From a candidate division WOR-1 bacterium RIFOXYB2_FULL_46_45 (GTDB lineage Bacteria > Margulisbacteria > WOR-1 > XYC2-FULL-46-14), in NCBI GenBank assembly GCA_001771585.1, contig MEUE01000001.1:620001-684000 (forward strand): 64,000 nucleotides of DNA, written 5' to 3'. Within the stretch, counting starts at the first letter, position 1. The number at the start of each line of letters is the position of its first letter. This document shows, piece by piece, positions 41,555 through 50,705 of this stretch. The translations under genes were made by a program, and so were the position numbers. The notes beneath the pieces were generated by a model. The model saw only the letters and a program-made list of their open reading frames with translations, made no database searches and had not been told where the DNA came from.

Positions 41555-43374
41555 GGATTGATTATAACATATTTGCCGTCGGTCTTAACCGTGATCGTCC
41601 CCTTTTGGTCGGTGCGCAGGCACTTGATTCCCAACGACTCCAGCCGCTCTAAGACCTCCACGTGGGGATGTTTAAACTGATTTTCTTTGCCGCAGGAAAT
41701 TACGGCGATTTTGGGGTTGACCGCCTCCAAAAAGGGCAAAGATGAAGCGGTGCGGCTGCCGTGATGGCCGATTTTTATAAGATCCGCCTGCAAATTTCCT
41801 TCCTGAAACATCCGCTCTTCCGCCTCGGACTCCGCGTCTCCCATCAAAAGGAAACTGACCTGCCCATAAGTTAATTTAATGACGACCGAATTGTTGTTCA
41901 GCGCCGATTCATCGATCAACGGCTCCGATGGATTTAAGACCCGCATCCACACCCCCTTTCCCACTTCCATCGTTTGGCCTGCCCGCGCCAAAACATATTT
42001 GATCTTCTTGCGGTCGATCGCCTTTAGAAATTTTTGGTAGCTCTGCGACGTATGGATTTGGCCGGAATCTAATACCGCGTCAACCGCGAAATCGTTTAAG
42101 ACCGAAACCAATCCCCGCAAGTGGTCGTCGTGCGGATGAGTCAAAACTACCAGATCCAACTTGTTGATCCCTTTCTGGCGCAAGAAAGGCAAAACGACTC
42201 TTTTGCCCATATTTTGCTTGTTAAACATTCCGCCCCCGTCGATTAGAATCTTTTTACTGTCGGGAGTTTCGATAAAAATCGAGTCCCCCTGCCCCACATC
42301 CAAAAAAACCGCCGTCAAACCGGTTTCGGCCGGCGATAAAGCGGCCGACCAGACCCAAAAAACGGCCAGCAGTAAAGCTATCGCCGCCGTTTTCTTAAAA
42401 CTTATTTTAATCATATTATTAAAAAACATTATCACCACAATATAATAAAAAACCACAAAGATAAAGTGCGGCGCGGGGAGATAAACGGAAGAAAAAGGGA
42501 GCCCGGCCATAAAAGAGACCAATATATTAAGCAGTTTCAAAATCACCATCAGCCCTAAACCAAAAATCTGCGCCAGCGGCATTGCCATAAAACCCAAAAC
42601 CGCCGCCAGGAAACCGAAGATGACCAGATAATTTATCCAGGGGAGCAGAATGATGTTGGCAAAAAGAGCGATCGGAGAGAACTGGTTGAAATTATAGAGG
42701 ATAATCGGAGCGCTTAAAATTATCGGGGCGGTTGAAACAACGACAATTTCCGGCCATTTGACTTTCTCCTGCATCTTCGGAACCAGCCAGATCAAGGCAG
42801 CGGTGGCGGCAAAAGAGAGCTGGAAACCAAGATTAAAGAGGACCAGCGGATCAAAGATCAGCATCGGGAGGGCCGAGGCGGCAACCAGAGTCAAACCGTC
42901 GCTTTCACGGTTGAAAAGTTTGCCGATCAAGGCGACCTCCGCCATAATTCCGGCACGGACAACCGAAGCGTCGGTCCCGACCGCCAGGATAAAAAATAAA
43001 CTGAAAAACGATGAAGCAAAAAAACCGATCCAGCGGTTGAATTTTTTGAAAAAGAGCTGGCAGATCCCGATAAGCAGCGATACCTGCATGCCGGAGACGA
43101 CCAAAAGATGGACCGTTCCGGTCTTTTTAAAATCTTCTTTGGTCTCTTCCGATATTTTGGAGGCGGCTTTTCCCAACAGCAGGCCGTTTAGAAGCCCGGA
43201 GCAATCTTCCGGCATAATCGCAGTAATTTTTCCGGTAAAACTATCCCGTATCGCTTCCAGCCAGCCGATCTTAAGCTTTAATTCGTCGGCAGGGGCAAGA
43301 AACGGACGGAAAAGAATAATTATCAACATGACAAGGAGCGTGATAATCAGCAGGGGGCGGTTAAATGACAACAT
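41551..43374 (-). CDS. comEC: ComEC/Rec2-type DNA uptake channel
   Basis: The protein has 607 residues, shorter than the usual 700-800 because the N-terminal OB-like DUF4131 region is missing. The competence membrane domain begins near residue 70 (GTVHLLVVSGMQVSLLIG) with about nine helices. The metallo-beta-lactamase-like domain from about 350 contains VGQGDSIFI and the metal motif LTHPHDDHLRG. It should carry single-stranded DNA across the inner membrane. The gene overlaps comEA by 14 bases. The lack of the OB domain may be natural in this lineage. Confidence 0.93.
   Translation of the reverse strand: MLSFNRPLLIITLLVMLIIILFRPFLAPADELKLKIGWLEAIRDSFTGKITAIMPEDCSGLLNGLLLGKAASKISEETKEDFKKTGTVHLLVVSGMQVSLLIGICQLFFKKFNRWIGFFASSFFSLFFILAVGTDASVVRAGIMAEVALIGKLFNRESDGLTLVAASALPMLIFDPLVLFNLGFQLSFAATAALIWLVPKMQEKVKWPEIVVVSTAPIILSAPIILYNFNQFSPIALFANIILLPWINYLVIFGFLAAVLGFMAMPLAQIFGLGLMVILKLLNILVSFMAGLPFSSVYLPAPHFIFVVFYYIVVIMFFNNMIKISFKKTAAIALLLAVFWVWSAALSPAETGLTAVFLDVGQGDSIFIETPDSKKILIDGGGMFNKQNMGKRVVLPFLRQKGINKLDLVVLTHPHDDHLRGLVSVLNDFAVDAVLDSGQIHTSQSYQKFLKAIDRKKIKYVLARAGQTMEVGKGVWMRVLNPSEPLIDESALNNNSVVIKLTYGQVSFLLMGDAESEAEERMFQEGNLQADLIKIGHHGSRTASSLPFLEAVNPKIAVISCGKENQFKHPHVEVLERLESLGIKCLRTDQKGTITVKTDGKYVIINP
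41561..41569 (-). promoter_or_regulatory. Internal extended -10 promoter of rpe
   Basis: Minus-strand TGTTATAAT within the end of comEC, six bases before the rpe ATG at 41554. Confidence 0.6.
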
Positions 43375-43891
43375 AATCCTTCAGCTTTTCAAAGCTCTTC
43401 TTGCCGATCCGGTCAACTTTGAGAAGATCTTCCGGTTTGGCAAAGGGACGCTTTTCAATTATTCTTTTGGCGGTGGCGGGACCGATTCCCGGCAATGTTT
43501 CTAAATCTTTTTGCGATGCCAAATTGATATTTATTTTTTTTGTCCCGCTTTTTGTTGTTTGAGCGGCAACCGGATCGGGATTTTTGGACGGGATGACGAT
43601 TTTCTGGCCGTCTTTGACCCGTTCGGCCAGATTGACCGCCGACAAATCGGCGGACGGATAGTTCCCTCCCGCGATTTTTACCGCATTAAGGACCCTTTCT
43701 CCTTCTTTGAGCTTATAAACCCCCGGGTTCCTGACCGATCCGCTGATATGGATCACCGCAAAGCGCGGTTTTTCTTCGGCAATCGGCACAATTGGCTCAG
43801 TCGTTTTGGTGTGGCGGAAAAGATAAACTGCGCATCCCAGGGCAAAAACTATGATTAACCCGATGATTATCGTTTTGGGATTGTTCTCCAT
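43361..43891 (-). CDS. comEA: ComEA-type DNA receptor
   Basis: The protein has 176 residues. One N-terminal membrane helix (IIIGLIIVFALGCAVYLF) anchors it with the body outside the membrane. An SLBB domain (HISGSVRNPGVYKLKEG, residues 48-105) is followed by a helix-hairpin-helix DNA-binding domain (LPGIGPATAKRIIEKRPF). It binds incoming DNA and hands it to ComEC. Together with comEC and the gspE-like ATPase at 57222 it suggests natural competence. Confidence 0.95.
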   Translation of the reverse strand: MENNPKTIIIGLIIVFALGCAVYLFRHTKTTEPIVPIAEEKPRFAVIHISGSVRNPGVYKLKEGERVLNAVKIAGGNYPSADLSAVNLAERVKDGQKIVIPSKNPDPVAAQTTKSGTKKININLASQKDLETLPGIGPATAKRIIEKRPFAKPEDLLKVDRIGKKSFEKLKDYVVI

Positions 43892-43921
43892 GTTATGGAG
43901 ACCAGCAATTTTGCCGCCAAT

Positions 43922-44557
43922 TTAGATTTTATTATATATCTTCAGTATATCTTCCACGTACGGCTTGCTGGTCGGTTTGTAACCGCTGTTGCGCTCGATG
44001 TTCCCCGGTCCTTCCAGGTAGCCGGCAATGGCAAAAGGGACTTGAGGCGAGGTCTTGGAAAAACGGTCGAGACAGTGGCGCAGATAGCGGGCGGTCCCTT
44101 TCACATTCTGGTCAATATCAAAAGGATCGGAAATTTTGACCGTGGCACAAGTCGATTGAAGCAGCTGCCCCAACCCCATCGCCCCGGAAGAGGAGATGGC
44201 ATATTTGTTGAAGCGCGATTCGCGCGCGATCAGCGAAGTCAAAAGGAGCGGATTGACATTGTATTGTTCGGAATATTTTACGATTGAATCGGTGATTGAG
44301 GAAGTATCCGGACGGTTTTCAACCCTGGCATACCCCATTATAAAACGGTTGATCCGATCCGAAAGATCGGGAATTACCCCGTCGGCATAATTTGGTCCGG
44401 GAATAACCGAAGCATCGGGGGCCTTGATATATTCGGTATAGGACGTTGCCGGGACCGGATTGGAAGCGGCGCGTTTTGCCGCGTCTTTCTGATTGGTGAC
44501 ACCGCTTATGATCGAAAAGGTAAAGACCAGGATTACAATTACAGTTGTAGCGTCCAT
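43922..44557 (-). CDS. Soluble lytic transglycosylase-like protein (SLT domain)
   Basis: The protein has 211 residues. An N-terminal helix (VIVILVFTFSIISGV) serves as an anchor or signal. The SLT fold begins near residue 90; the catalytic Glu is in LIARESRFNKYAISSSG and the following AMGLGQLLQST is the family's second motif. It cleaves glycan strands of peptidoglycan. The gene overlaps purL by 19 bases. Its local role may be envelope remodelling, possibly around competence machinery. Confidence 0.9.
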   Translation of the reverse strand: MDATTVIVILVFTFSIISGVTNQKDAAKRAASNPVPATSYTEYIKAPDASVIPGPNYADGVIPDLSDRINRFIMGYARVENRPDTSSITDSIVKYSEQYNVNPLLLTSLIARESRFNKYAISSSGAMGLGQLLQSTCATVKISDPFDIDQNVKGTARYLRHCLDRFSKTSPQVPFAIAGYLEGPGNIERNSGYKPTSKPYVEDILKIYNKI

Positions 44558-46710
44558 TTTTCCCGTAGTTTGGTAAGCGAAAGATCAATAATCTTCTTTT
44601 CCCCGTAATGGATCGTCACTTTTTTCCCTTTGACCTTCCCGATAATCTGAAAGGGGGTCCGGTTTATCATCAAAATATCTTGCAGAGAAAAAATACTTTC
44701 GGGAGCAATGGTAATTATAATGCGCGATTGGCTCTCCCCAAAAAGAAGAGCATCCAAACGGATCCGGTCGGTCAAAGAGACCATGACCCCTTTTCCGCCA
44801 AAAAGGGACGATTCGGCCAATGCCACCGCCAATCCTCCCTCCGCCAAATCGTGAGCCGATTTTATGACCCCGACTTCAATCCCCTCCAGGCAGGCCTTCT
44901 GGACCCTTCTTTCGATACGCAAATCCAGTTCCGGAGGAGGACCTTCCTCCTTGCCATGGACAACTTTAAGGTATTCGCTCCCGCCCAATTCTTCTTTGTT
45001 TTCACCAAGCAAGACCACCAGATCGCCATCGTCTTTAAAATCGGCGGTGCATCTTTTTTCAACATCTTTTATGATCCCGATCATCCCAATCCCGGGGGTC
45101 GGATAAATCGCCCCTTTGGGACTTTCGTTGTAGAAAGAAACGTTGCCGGAGACGACCGGAAGTTCCCAGGCGCGGCAGATGTCTGCGATCCCTTCAACCG
45201 ATCTTTTGAAATAATAGTAGCGGTCCGGCTTTTCGGGGTTGCCAAAATTCAGGCAGTCGGTGACCGCCGCCGGATCGGCCCCGGTCACAACCAGGTTGCG
45301 GCACGCCTCGGCAACAGCGATTTGAGCCCCTTTATACGGATTTAAAAAACAGTAGCGGCTGTTGCAGTCGGTCGTCGCCGCAATCCCCCATTTTTTATCT
45401 TTTACGCGGATGACCGCCGCATCCCCTCCCGGCAAAACCACCGTGTTCAACTGCACCATATGATCGTATTGTTCAAAAACCGCTTTTTTGGAAGCGATGT
45501 TTGGCGAAGATAATAACTGAATTAAGGTCTTATTGAAATCTTTGGGTTGTTTTATGCTTTGCACTTTGATATTTGCACTTTGCACTTTAAGGTACGGCAT
45601 GTCGTAAACCGGAGCTTCGGCCATGGCGAAAGTTGGGACCTGGCAAACTTTTTTTCCTTTGTAATTTATTTTTAGTGTTTTTTCTTTGACCACCACCCCC
45701 ATCTTGACCGCCTCCAACCCCCACTTTTTATAAATCTTTTGGATAATCTTTTCTTTCCCTTTTTTTACGCACAGGAGCATCCGCTCCTGTGATTCGGACA
45801 TCATAATCTCGTACGGCTCCATCCCCTCCTCGCGCAGAGGAACCTCATCCAGATCAACATGCATCCCCACCTCTCCCGCCGCCGCCATCTCCGCGGTTGA
45901 GCAGGTCAGTCCGGCCGCCCCCATATCTTTTATCCCGAGGACAACGCCGGTATCAAGCGCTTCGAGAGTTGCCTCAATCAGGCATTTTTCCAAAAAGGGG
46001 TCGCCGACTTGGACGGTGGGGCGTTTCTCTTCTTCCCCTTCTTTGAATTCGGAAGAGGCCAGAACCGAACAGCCGCCGATCCCGTCGCGTCCGGTCTTTG
46101 CCCCGGCGTATAAAATAGTATTTCCGATCCCGACCGCTTTACCGCGGGCCAGTTTTTCTCTGGGGGCGATCCCGATGCACATGGCGTTGACCAGGCAGTT
46201 GCCGGAATAGCAGTCGTTAAAGTAAATCTCTCCGCCGATCGTCGGAACGCCGATGCAGTTGCCGTAAAAGCTGATGCCGGAGACGACCCCGTTTAGTAAA
46301 AATTTGTTGTAGGGGTCGCTCAATTCTCCAAAGCGGAGGGAATCGAGGCAGGCAATCGGCCTGGTCCCGGCGGTAAAGATATCGCGGACGATCCCGCCGA
46401 TTCCGGTCGCCGCCCCTTGTCTCGGTTCAACTTGTGAAGGATGATTATGGCTCTCCATCTTAAAAACGATCGCCATCCCGTCGTAAATGATCCCGCCGGA
46501 ATCCTCCCCGACCAGAGTTTCGTACTTTCCGGTTTGAGGGAAAAGTTTCAGGTATTTTCTTGAACGGGGATAGCCGCAATGTTCCGACCATTCGACCGAA
46601 AACATCGCCAGTTCGGTCGGAGTCGGGTTTCTTTTGAGGATTTTAAGGATATTTTTGTACTCTTGATCCGTCAATCCCAGTTCGCGATACGCGTCTTTCG
46701 TGAGTACCAT
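44539..46710 (-). CDS. purL: Phosphoribosylformylglycinamidine synthase subunit PurL
   Basis: The protein has 723 residues from ATG 46710, the small PurL type that works with PurS and PurQ. It converts FGAR to FGAM with ATP and ammonia. The catalytic His is in FSVEWSEHCGYPRSR; the ATP/Mg motif ESHNHPSQVEP and two AIRS-like halves follow. I rejected a longer frame from 46863 because TGTTATAAT lies 9 bases before 46710. Residues near 380-390 (LKVQSANIKVQSIKQ) come from the KVQ repeat family, a non-standard insertion in a conserved enzyme. Confidence 0.96.
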   Translation of the reverse strand: MVLTKDAYRELGLTDQEYKNILKILKRNPTPTELAMFSVEWSEHCGYPRSRKYLKLFPQTGKYETLVGEDSGGIIYDGMAIVFKMESHNHPSQVEPRQGAATGIGGIVRDIFTAGTRPIACLDSLRFGELSDPYNKFLLNGVVSGISFYGNCIGVPTIGGEIYFNDCYSGNCLVNAMCIGIAPREKLARGKAVGIGNTILYAGAKTGRDGIGGCSVLASSEFKEGEEEKRPTVQVGDPFLEKCLIEATLEALDTGVVLGIKDMGAAGLTCSTAEMAAAGEVGMHVDLDEVPLREEGMEPYEIMMSESQERMLLCVKKGKEKIIQKIYKKWGLEAVKMGVVVKEKTLKINYKGKKVCQVPTFAMAEAPVYDMPYLKVQSANIKVQSIKQPKDFNKTLIQLLSSPNIASKKAVFEQYDHMVQLNTVVLPGGDAAVIRVKDKKWGIAATTDCNSRYCFLNPYKGAQIAVAEACRNLVVTGADPAAVTDCLNFGNPEKPDRYYYFKRSVEGIADICRAWELPVVSGNVSFYNESPKGAIYPTPGIGMIGIIKDVEKRCTADFKDDGDLVVLLGENKEELGGSEYLKVVHGKEEGPPPELDLRIERRVQKACLEGIEVGVIKSAHDLAEGGLAVALAESSLFGGKGVMVSLTDRIRLDALLFGESQSRIIITIAPESIFSLQDILMINRTPFQIIGKVKGKKVTIHYGEKKIIDLSLTKLREKWTLQL

Positions 46711-46719
46711 GATAATAAT

Positions 46720-46728
46720 ATTATAACA
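46720..46728 (-). promoter_or_regulatory. Extended -10 promoter of purL
   Basis: Minus-strand TGTTATAAT, 9 bases before ATG 46710, with no ribosome-binding site in between. Confidence 0.65.
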
Positions 46729-46750
46729 TGAGGGGCAAATTGAGGATTGA

Positions 46751-46785
46751 GTGAAATTTTTGTCGAATTGCGGCGATATATAAAT
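46751..46785 (+). promoter_or_regulatory. Shared-motif promoter P4, leaderless type
   Basis: GTGAAATTT (46751-46759), 14 bases, then CGATATATAAAT (46774-46785), immediately followed by ATG 46786. Confidence 0.75.
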
Positions 46786-48315
46786 ATGACAACAGCGGCA
46801 ACCGCATTGGCAGGAACACAGGGACGTCTTGGATATCCGACTTATCCTACCAGAAATCCACAACTGGCACGGAAACCAGATATCTTACGCCCCATTCCTG
46901 CCGAAGTAGAAGCCATTCGTGCGCAAATACCCATAGTAGCGGCTGCGGTTTCAAAAAACCTTGGAGAAGCCATCGCAATTCTATCTGATCCACGGTTAAT
47001 TTCTCTTGCGGGAGAAATAGAAGGAATCGCGAAACAACTTTCACAGGCACTTTTAGTCGGAGATATTCGCTATTCGATGCTTAAATACTACCATGCGGTT
47101 CCGGAAGATTTTGGCATCTTTGATGAAGAGGTAAAAAGCCTTATTCAACACCTAACCTTTGAAGAAGCGGGACAAATAGAAGTATTACAAAAACTACAGC
47201 GGGGGGAATTGCGAGAATTGATCGCTTCCCGTAAATCAGGCTACTGCCCGCCGCCACAAACCGAAGAACTAAAAAGCCTTTTTGTAAAAAAAATATTTGA
47301 ATTAAAAGGTTTTTTTGCTTTAATAAATCTTTCAGAATCACCGATAACCGAACTTTCTATGAGAATCAAAGAAGAGATAACCGATCCAAACCTAAAAAAA
47401 CAGCTTCTTGACGAATCTTCCACTCTTTTAGAACTTGAATTATTTATGGGACACGATATGTATCATTGTTTTAGCACTAAGTTTTTATCCGGGCAAGCAT
47501 TTTGGAAAAAGGATGCCTGGACACCGCTTTTTGAATGCAACCTTCAAAACTTTAGCCGCTTAACTTGCCATTTAAGACACCTTACTTCAATACTTATCGT
47601 CAGCAAACACAGAGCCGACAAAAAAACGCCTATTTTGGAAAGAACCAACTTGGCCGAAGTTGTTTATACCGCCGCCCATGCGATTGGCTTTCGTCTACAT
47701 ATGCCTATAAACCATACCGCGGAATTTTTAATGGGCCATATTAACTTGCGTTTTTTTACAAATATTACAATTGAAACGGTTGCGGCTTTTCTGGAAGCTA
47801 TACTTTACCAGGTAATTAAAAACTCCATGAAAGCAGTGAAAGAAGCCTTCGAAGACTTAAAAAAAGTAAGCTTAAAAATAGATGTCGAATTAAAAACCGA
47901 CGAACAATTTCCTGATGTTGCCATAATAAGCGTGGAAGACAACGCTACCGGTTTTATGATAAACCGGATACTTGAAAAAGGATTTGCCCTGGCCAAAGAG
48001 CTGTCGCAAAAAGGAGTTGTTTTTGAAGAAAACAGCATCCTGGCAAAACTGCTGAAATGGGGACAAGTGCCGGCCGTCGTCCGCACTTTTACCGTTGGAG
48101 AAATTATCGACCTGGCTTTTATACAGAATCTTTCCGGCTTCGGCAGTCAATCCTTTTCATCGGGATTGGGGTTGAATGAAGCGGCCGAAATGGCCCAATT
48201 AATGGACGCGGATATTTTGATGACCAACACCGCAAGCGGAGGAGCGTTGACCAGCATCATTATCGGACCGCGGGAAAAAAGAGAACAGGTTATCGCAAGA
48301 AAATTGGGGCTTTGA
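46786..48315 (+). CDS. Histidine-kinase-like ATPase, orphan
   Basis: The protein has 509 residues from ATG 46786, directly after the -10 box. No membrane helix or known sensor domain is visible. The C-terminal third looks like a HATPase domain: an N-box (YQVIKNSMKAVKEAF), a G1-type VEDNATGFM, and a G2-type SSGLGLNEAAEMAQLM. LFMGHDMYHCFS and the following helical stretch near residues 215-275 could be a dimerisation/phospho-His segment, but the acceptor His is not certain. The N-terminal 40 residues are Pro/Thr-rich. No response regulator is adjacent; the nearest is at 53551. Probably a cytoplasmic signalling kinase in the shared-promoter regulon. Confidence 0.65.
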   Translation: MTTAATALAGTQGRLGYPTYPTRNPQLARKPDILRPIPAEVEAIRAQIPIVAAAVSKNLGEAIAILSDPRLISLAGEIEGIAKQLSQALLVGDIRYSMLKYYHAVPEDFGIFDEEVKSLIQHLTFEEAGQIEVLQKLQRGELRELIASRKSGYCPPPQTEELKSLFVKKIFELKGFFALINLSESPITELSMRIKEEITDPNLKKQLLDESSTLLELELFMGHDMYHCFSTKFLSGQAFWKKDAWTPLFECNLQNFSRLTCHLRHLTSILIVSKHRADKKTPILERTNLAEVVYTAAHAIGFRLHMPINHTAEFLMGHINLRFFTNITIETVAAFLEAILYQVIKNSMKAVKEAFEDLKKVSLKIDVELKTDEQFPDVAIISVEDNATGFMINRILEKGFALAKELSQKGVVFEENSILAKLLKWGQVPAVVRTFTVGEIIDLAFIQNLSGFGSQSFSSGLGLNEAAEMAQLMDADILMTNTASGGALTSIIIGPREKREQVIARKLGL

Positions 48316-48330
48316 TCTTTTGGGCGGCTG

Positions 48331-50424
48331 CTACAACTTTGCTTTCTCTTCTTCCGTAACCGCTTTCATCGAGAGGTTGATCCGGCCCATATCGTCGACT
48401 TCCATAACTTTGACGATGACTTCATCGTCAAGCTTTAGAGCGTCTTCAACTTTATTAAGCCGTTTTTGTGAGATTTGTGAGATGTGTACCAGGCCGTCTT
48501 TGCCGCCGGGAAGTTCGCAAAAAGCGCCAAAGGGCATAATCCGCACCACGTGGGACTTGAAAACATCTCCCGGTTTCGGCTCATAAGTCATCCCTTCAAT
48601 AATTTTACGGGCCTTTTCTCCGGCATCGCGGTCAACCGAAGTAATCAAGACCTGCCCGGAATCTTCAATGTCGATTTTCGCGCCGGTCTCTTCAATAATT
48701 CCGCGAATGTTTTTTCCTCCGGGACCGATTACCATCCCGATCTTGGCCGGATCGATCATTAAAGTGATAACGCGAGGAGCGTTTTCGGAAAGTTCGGCCC
48801 TCGGCGCGGCAATCGCCTTCTTCATAATATCCAAAATCTTTAAGCGGTTCTCTTTTGCCTCCGACAATGCCTTCTTAATTATTTCATGGGTTAACCCGTC
48901 AATCTTTACGTCAACCTGGATCGCGGTGATCCCCTTCTCGGTCCCCGCCACCTTGAAATCCATATCGCCAAAGTGGTCTTCAATCCCCTGGATATCAACC
49001 AAGGTAACTTCTTTGTCCCCTTCAGTGATCAAACCGATCGAAATGCCGGCTACCGGCGCTGAAATTTTTACTCCGGCATCCATCAGCGCCAAAGTGCTGG
49101 CACAGGTAGAAGCCATTGAAGTCGATCCGTTTGATCCCAAAACTTCGGAGACCAATCGGATAGTATATGGAAAAACTTCTTCATTCGGCAAGACCGGAAT
49201 CAAAGCCCGTTCGGCCAATGACCCATGGCCAATCTCACGGCGTCCCGGCCCCCGATTCGGCCGAACCTCTCCAACCGAATAGGACGGAAAATTGTAGTGG
49301 TGCATGTAGCGCTTGGTCTCTTCTTCGACATTGAGCGCGTCGATGATCTGCTCTTCTCCCAGCGATCCCAAAGTCGCGATCGTCATGACCTGGGTCTGCC
49401 CGCGGGAGAATAAGCCGGAACCGTGGACCCTGGGAAGGACACTTACCTCGGCAGAAATTTCACGAAGCTCGGTCAGCTTCCTGCCGTCAAGCCGTTTCCC
49501 TTCGTTTACCATCATTTGGCGGATGATCTTTTTTTGTTCATCCTCAATCGCGGTTTTTATCTCTTTCTTGGCCAGTTTTAACTCTTCGTCCGATCCTATA
49601 AGCTCGTCGGCCAGCAAAGATAACGCCTCTTTTTGTTCGGCCTTATCTTTGCCCAGGATTGTCTCTTTAATTTTTGGGGACGCTTTTTTGACCAGTTCGA
49701 CAATCTCTTTTGCCGGCGCGTAAACCTTGAACTCTCTCTTCTTTTTTCCGACCAGCTTCGCCAGCTCTTCCTGCGCTTTGATCAGCTTCTTGATCGCCTT
49801 ATGCGCCTCTTCGATCGCTTCCATCACTTCGGCCTCGGAAACCTGTTCGGCTCCGGCTTCAATCATCAAGATCTTGTCTTTGGTTCCGGCTACCATAATA
49901 TCCATACTTGATTCTTCCATCTCTTTTGAGGTCGGATTAATTATGATCTTTCCGTTCACTTTTGCCGCCCTGGCCGCACCGATCGGTCCCTGGAAAGGAA
50001 TATCGGAGATAGTTAACGCGGCGGAAGCGCCGTTAATTGCCAAAACATCCGGCGGATTATCAAGATCAACCGAAAGTGGGGTTACGGAAATCTGGACATC
50101 GTTTCTAAATCCTTCCGGAAAAAGCGGCCGGATCGGACGGTCGATTTTGCGGGAGGTTAAAACCGCGGTTTCGGACGGCTTCCCTTCCCTTTTGAAAAAA
50201 CCGCCCGGAATTTTACCGGCGGCATAAAGTTTTTCTTCGTAGTCAACCAATAAGGGAAAAAAATCGATCCCTTCGCGGGGAGTCTGCGAGGCAACGGTCG
50301 CCGCTAAAACTACGGTATCGCCCAGGCGAACCACTACCGCTCCCGACGCTTCTTTGGCTAATTTTCCGGATTCTATAGAGAGGACTCTCCCTCCACCCAG
50401 ATCAACTTCAACCTTTTTCATCAT
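48331..50424 (-). CDS. pnp: Polyribonucleotide nucleotidyltransferase (PNPase)
   Basis: The protein has 697 residues, the normal length. This phosphorolytic 3'-5' exoribonuclease has two RNase PH domains (FFKREGKPSE in the first, LPRVHGSGLFSRGQTQ in the second), a linking helical domain, a KH domain with GPGGKNI, and a C-terminal S1 domain (PGDVFKSHVVRIMPFGAF). It acts in RNA decay. The start overlaps the rpsO stop as ATGA, the widespread rpsO-pnp order. Confidence 0.97.
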   Translation of the reverse strand: MMKKVEVDLGGGRVLSIESGKLAKEASGAVVVRLGDTVVLAATVASQTPREGIDFFPLLVDYEEKLYAAGKIPGGFFKREGKPSETAVLTSRKIDRPIRPLFPEGFRNDVQISVTPLSVDLDNPPDVLAINGASAALTISDIPFQGPIGAARAAKVNGKIIINPTSKEMEESSMDIMVAGTKDKILMIEAGAEQVSEAEVMEAIEEAHKAIKKLIKAQEELAKLVGKKKREFKVYAPAKEIVELVKKASPKIKETILGKDKAEQKEALSLLADELIGSDEELKLAKKEIKTAIEDEQKKIIRQMMVNEGKRLDGRKLTELREISAEVSVLPRVHGSGLFSRGQTQVMTIATLGSLGEEQIIDALNVEEETKRYMHHYNFPSYSVGEVRPNRGPGRREIGHGSLAERALIPVLPNEEVFPYTIRLVSEVLGSNGSTSMASTCASTLALMDAGVKISAPVAGISIGLITEGDKEVTLVDIQGIEDHFGDMDFKVAGTEKGITAIQVDVKIDGLTHEIIKKALSEAKENRLKILDIMKKAIAAPRAELSENAPRVITLMIDPAKIGMVIGPGGKNIRGIIEETGAKIDIEDSGQVLITSVDRDAGEKARKIIEGMTYEPKPGDVFKSHVVRIMPFGAFCELPGGKDGLVHISQISQKRLNKVEDALKLDDEVIVKVMEVDDMGRINLSMKAVTEEEKAKL

Positions 50425-50687
50425 TTCAATCCCAAATTAGCGGTCAAGCTCGCGTGGCGCCCCTGGTTTTTCTCCTCCAGGTAGTTTAGCAGTTTCTTTC
50501 TTTGCCCGACCAAAGTCAAAAGCCCGCGCCGTGAAGCGTGGTCTTTCTTGTGTTTTTTCAGATGCTCAACCAGATAGTTAATCCGCTCCGTGATGATTGC
50601 TACTTGTACCTCGGGGGATCCGGTGTCTTTCTCGTGCAGTCTGAAATCGGAAACAATTTTATCTTTCTTCTCTTTGACTAATACCAT
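50421..50687 (-). CDS. rpsO: 30S ribosomal protein S15
   Basis: The protein has 88 residues from ATG 50687, the standard size. It binds 16S rRNA early in small-subunit assembly. It has the conserved DTGSPEVQVAIITERI and HKKDHASRRGLLTLVGQR. TGTTATAAT lies 9 bases upstream with AGGAG between, so this gene may use a very short leader. It sits between ribF and pnp. Confidence 0.97.
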   Translation of the reverse strand: MVLVKEKKDKIVSDFRLHEKDTGSPEVQVAIITERINYLVEHLKKHKKDHASRRGLLTLVGQRKKLLNYLEEKNQGRHASLTANLGLK

Positions 50688-50696
50688 TACTCTCCT

Positions 50697-50705
50697 ATTA
50701 TAACA
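50697..50705 (-). promoter_or_regulatory. Extended -10 promoter of rpsO-pnp
   Basis: Minus-strand TGTTATAAT overlapping the ribF stop codon, 9 bases before ATG 50687. Confidence 0.6.

Noticed and set aside
46711-46863. Longer N-terminus for purL
   Set aside because: The extension would cross the divergent gene's promoter and start and adds residues (Cys-rich) unknown in PurL.
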